Assembly: GCA_000727475.1 (NCBI GenBank)
Contig: KL647292.1
Coordinates: 3,119,402-3,183,401 of the forward strand
Direction of reading: 5' to 3'
Source: Sarcocystis neurona
Lineage: Eukaryota; Apicomplexa; Conoidasida; Eucoccidiorida; Sarcocystidae
DNA: 64,000 nucleotides
Shown: positions 61,777 to 64,000 of the stretch, piece after piece
Layout of the letters: every line of letters starts with the position of its first letter
Numbering within the stretch: the first letter of the stretch is position 1
Notes under the pieces: model-generated
The model's input: only the letters and a program-made list of their open reading frames with translations
What the model was told of the DNA's origin: nothing
Database searches by the model: none
Translations under genes and position numbers: made by a program

Positions 61777-63144
61777 GTGTATATGTATATGTGTATATAT
61801 GTGTTTCCACGTGTGTGTCAGTCCGCTGATTTGAACAGGTCTCAGCATGTAGAGGGAGATATGTGAGGGACTTTCTGACCTCTTGAAGAGTCGGTGAAAA
61901 GGGGAGGGGGGGACGGCGCGCTTACAGAGAGAGAGGGGTGGAAGTCTATGAAGATGTAGACACGAGAAATTGTAGACTCGCGGGTGGAAAGACAGCTACA
62001 CACGTCAAAGCAGCAGAGGGCTGTGACGGGGAACCTCGACGGCAGGTATACCTGGGTGGAGAAATGTACATACAGATTGAAGACAGAGGCTTCACACCGC
62101 TAGGACGCGACCCGTGGACATGGGTGTGTGCATGAGAAGCTAGATACATCCGTATACACATACATATAAGATAGACCAGAAGAGCCCCCCCACGGCAGGT
62201 ATATATGTGGGTGAGGAAATGCATGCAGAAATGCAGAGTATAAGGCTCACATATGACGTAGCCCATGGACATGTGTATTTGAGCAGCATATATGTGTGTG
62301 GAAAGACTGACGAGAAGACTCGCAGGGCACAAGTGTGTGTGGCTGGGGGTCGCTACAGAGAGGCAGCAGACAAATGGTTTTTTTTAGAAGACGAAGGACA
62401 TGCGGGGGGCTGTCTACATGAGTCCGCGAGGAAACGGGATATTCAACAGTTTCTTGAAGATACGCGGGGACGCATGCGTAGGGGGGATTGGGAAGACAGA
62501 AGCGGCCTCTGCGTTATCGTCGCATGGCTTCCCTTCGTCCCTCTGCTTCTCGCTTCCTTTTTTCCGGAGAAATCTGTTAGAGGTGTGGCTTTCGTGTGTC
62601 CCTGCTCTCCGGCTGTGTGCGTGTGTGTGTGCGTCTTCGGGAAGAGGGCGTCGTCTCGTCTCTGCTTTTGCTTTCCGCTTCCTGCCCCTGCTGCTGCTGC
62701 GTGGGGAACGTCGGTCTGTGTGTGGGTTGACTGCTTTGCGCGCAGGACTCGATCCCAGAACTTGTTGTATATATGTAACTTTCTTGCGCTCTCTCCCCCT
62801 TCCGCCCCCCCTCCTCTCTCTCTTCTCTTGTACACACATATACGTGTGTGTGCTTGGTCCGCCCTCCCGCTGCTGCTGGTGCTGCTGCAAGCGTGAAAAT
62901 GTGTGCTTGTGTGTGGGGTGACTGCTTTTTGCTCGCGCAGAACTTGATCGCTCTGTGCCGACAGCTGGACGCAGCACAGATGCTGCCGTGCCTCATCTTC
63001 AATTTCTGCCGCCATGAAATTCGTGTTATGGGCGTCGGGATGGCCACGCGGCTGAAGGACATGCAGATGAATAAATATTACGGCACCGAAGAAGCTGCCT
63101 ACCGCACAAGACTTCTCAACAAAAAGCGTCTCGAGCAGTATCAG
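35573..63144 (+). CDS. DDX60: DDX60-family Ski2-like DExD/H RNA helicase, 3' partial
   Basis: Twenty exons placed: 35573-38064, 38334-38376, 39097-39153, ~39519-39635, 40380-40500, 40699-40874, 42058-42754, 43620-43735, 44558-44924, 45685-45971, 47153-47480, 48077-48175, 49108-49212, 49994-50158, 52135-52329, 53937-54125, 56734-56898, 57576-57742, 60334-60727, 62941-63144. Phases chain except between the fourth and fifth (a small exon or a wrong edge). ATG 35573 is chosen because upstream sequence is Leu/Phe/Ser-rich leader without a Met. The N-terminal part matches DDX60 ([27 protein letters not shown]). The helicase core has APTSSGKT (motif I), [10 protein letters not shown] (Ia), ILDEIH (II) and AMSAT (III), then NPDSFLHW. 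The C-terminal helicase lobe lies past the window. The encoded part is about 2160 residues, already longer than human DDX60, because of Ala/Glu/Gln runs. It is likely an ATP-dependent RNA-unwinding enzyme in nucleus or cytoplasm; its role in coccidia is unknown. Confidence 0.88.
36364..36377. repeat. GGTGTACGTACACC palindrome inside coding exon
   Basis: The 14-base palindrome encodes VYVH within [14 protein letters not shown] of the helicase, where the family has a hydrophobic strand before LVER. Confidence 0.85.
39290..40310. repeat. TATATG/GTATGC microsatellite block in helicase introns
   Basis: Two stretches (about 39290-39470 and 39680-40310) of TATATA, GTATGT and ATGCATGCG runs flank the exon ending at 39635. 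Quasi-repeats of GCGTCTCTAYGTG..AGTATGYGTACAC recur at about 70-bp spacing between 39785 and 40010. Confidence 0.75.
41130..41640. repeat. TATATGTGTATG microsatellite
   Basis: About 500 bp of TA/TG/GTAT runs in the intron between 40874 and 42058. Confidence 0.85.
42778..42791. repeat. GGTGTACGTACACC palindrome
   Basis: Lies 24 bases past the GTGAGC donor at 42755, similar to the 12874 copy, which also follows closely behind a donor. Confidence 0.85.
49994..50158 (+). other. Helicase exon with motifs Q-like, I and Ia
   Basis: After CTTTGCTGCAG it reads [35 protein letters not shown], and [13 protein letters not shown], ending at GTACGA. This is the Walker A (P-loop) exon. The preceding exon (49108-49212) ends MPDYWQ, matching the W-Q upstream of the core. 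Confidence 0.95.
50210..50930. repeat. AGATATAGAC-type microsatellite block
   Basis: About 700 bp of quasi-repeating ATAGATATAGACGG, TACATAGATATATAGG and related words, in the 50159-52134 intron. Confidence 0.8.
51600..52040. repeat. GTATATATG / GTCTCTGTGTC microsatellite
   Basis: Mixed TATATG and CTGTGTCT runs ending shortly before the exon at 52135. Confidence 0.75.
52773..52983. repeat. CAGCAGCAGCATACCCG tandem repeat
   Basis: About ten copies of (CAG)n followed by CATACCCG or CATACGCG, n = 2 to 5. It lies inside a helicase intron and is one of the few places where CAG rather than CTG is on the helicase sense strand. All three plus frames stay open through it. Confidence 0.85.
53230..53700. 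repeat. TATATG and GTAGTA microsatellites
   Basis: TATATA/CATATA runs to 53465, then TAGTAGTAGTAG and repeated CGTATATATGCGTATGT words. Confidence 0.75.
53937..54125 (+). other. Helicase exon with motifs II (DEIH) and III (SAT)
   Basis: Starts after CTGCTGCTGTCGCAG. Reads [53 protein letters not shown], ending at GTAGGT. DEIH in place of DEVH, and ALSAT-like AMSAT, agree with the Ski2-like group. The next exon (56734) begins [10 protein letters not shown]. Confidence 0.95.
54140..54540. repeat. Purine-rich GA tract in helicase intron
   Basis: About 400 bp of GAAGAGAAGA sequence on the plus strand, ending in a CA run at 54520-54533. It yields a false Lys/Glu/Arg-rich frame continuous with the DEIH exon. 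Confidence 0.75.
55000..56070. repeat. TATACATATG microsatellite block
   Basis: About 1 kb of TA-rich alternating runs with recurring GTATAGGTAGGTATATTATATATA words (about 55120-55400), within the 54126-56733 intron. Confidence 0.8.
58140..59980. repeat. Microsatellite-rich intron, TATATG then GTATGTATACGTG
   Basis: TATATG runs at 58140-58640; GTATGTATACGTGTATG quasi-repeats at 59030-59530 and 59660-59980. Separated by about 400 bp of plain sequence. Entirely inside the 57743-60333 intron. Confidence 0.8.
60334..63144 (+). other. Last two helicase exons in the window
   Basis: 60334-60727 completes [20 protein letters not shown] and continues through a Glu/Arg-rich insert to [14 protein letters not shown] before GTACGT. 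62941-63144, after CTCGCGCAG, reads [22 protein letters not shown], then ...NKKRLEQYQ before GTAAAC. They match the DDX60 segment between the two helicase lobes. From 63145 to the window end only intronic sequence is seen (GACACACGGAGA repeats at about 63160-63270, TATATG runs from 63430). Confidence 0.88.
61090..61810. repeat. TATATATGAGTGACAT-type microsatellites
   Basis: Recurring TATATATATGAGTGACATATATAT words between 61100 and 61330 and another TATATG run at 61690-61810, in the 60728-62940 intron. Confidence 0.8.
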
Positions 63145-63154
63145 GTAAACAAGC

Positions 63155-63270
63155 AAGCAAAAACACAGAGACAGAGACAGGCAGATAGACACACGGAGAG
63201 ACAGATAGACACACGGAGACGGGGACAGAGAGACACATAGACATAGACACAGAGGGGGACAGATAGACAC
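63155..63270. repeat. ACAGACACACGGAGA tandem repeat
   Basis: Several copies of AGATAGACACACGGAGA and AGACACAGAG words directly after the last exon donor at 63145. Confidence 0.75.
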
Positions 63271-64000
63271 AGATATAGAGAGAAAAACAAAGTCCAACGT
63301 CGTCTTTTTGCGTGTGAATGTGAAAGACTTGTACATTTGAACCACGTCTAACATGAAGGAAAGTGGCGCCATCACACACTCAGAAAAATATGAATACTGC
63401 GTAAATCTATACGTGCGCCAACAGATCCTCGACCATACATACATATCTGCATGCATGGGTATATACGTATGTGTATATATGTTTGTACATGTGTGAGAAG
63501 AGATACACATGTGTAAATGTGGATAAAATTGTGGATAAAGAGACACCCACATCTTTGTTTCTTTACTGCGAGTGAAATAGAGATCAATGTGTAAACATCC
63601 ATATATATATGCATACATGAATGGATATATGCGTAGAGATGTATGTGAGTATACGTGTATGTGTGTGAAGATATATAAATATGTCAATGTGTGTATATTT
63701 GTATGTATGCACATCTTCACGTCTTTGTGTGTGTGTGTGTGTGTGTCTTACTGAAATGTATGGACGCTGAAGCAATCCGTTCCATATATACGTAGAAAGA
63801 AGGGAGGATGCGTGAGCGCAGTCCCTCCTTTCGGCCGTTTTATCGACCTTTCTTCTTTGACATATATATATCTTCTTCACTCGGCCTTCTCTCTCTCAGT
63901 GCGCATATATGTACGAAGACCGTATATATCTGTGTGTATATACACATACACATATATATTGTGTATGTATATATGTGTATGTGTCTTTCTCTCCCCGCTT

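Noticed and set aside
1..64000. tRNA, rRNA, CRISPR, insertion sequence, telomeric repeat, viral gene
   Set aside because: None recognised by eye; no TTTAGGG arrays, no transposase or reverse transcriptase motifs, no clover-leaf candidate I could defend.

Overview
The window looks like nuclear DNA of a coccidian apicomplexan, most likely an Eimeria-like species. Three things point there: dense CAG/CTG trinucleotide runs that become Ala, Gln or Ser runs in proteins; long TATATG/GTATGT microsatellite blocks; and intron-rich genes with GT..AG boundaries. This is pattern recognition only and the species is not proven. Nothing bacterial, viral or CRISPR-like was seen.

Two large genes could be rebuilt exon by exon, using splice signals, reading phase and recalled family sequence. 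On the minus strand (26455 down to 9388) is a 12-exon gene of 2007 coding bases (668 residues) for the SAD1/USP39 tri-snRNP protein. It has a zinc-finger UBP domain followed by a USP fold that has lost its catalytic Cys and His. On the plus strand (35573 to beyond the window end) is a DDX60-family Ski2-like RNA helicase. I place 20 exons over 28 kb, including motif I, Ia, DEIH and SAT. The C-terminal helicase half lies outside the window.

Left flank (1-8.4 kb, plus strand): the 3' part of a low-complexity protein gene (1 to about 2684), a second protein with three diverged 35-residue repeats (4076-5632), two diverged tandem-repeat blocks (5.7 and 6.3 kb), and a weak two-exon candidate (7.9-8.3 kb).

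Middle (26.5-35.5 kb): no gene could be fixed. It holds a small exon pair resembling sperm-tail PG-rich repeats together with a broken copy, a stretch with coding potential on both strands (28.9-30.5 kb), a seven-copy 65-bp minisatellite, two further plus-strand exon candidates, and a CAG-based VNTR just upstream of the helicase.

Two patterns cross the whole window. Introns of both main genes mostly read CTG on the sense strand while exons read CAG/GCA, and many 3' splice sites sit at the end of CTG runs (CTGCTGCAG). A palindrome, GGTGTACGTACACC, recurs with arm changes that keep it self-complementary.

The two main genes share no pathway except RNA: one is a spliceosome assembly factor and the other a putative RNA helicase. 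Many long open frames in the window (Leu-, Cys- or Tyr-rich) are intron or microsatellite read-through and are not listed.
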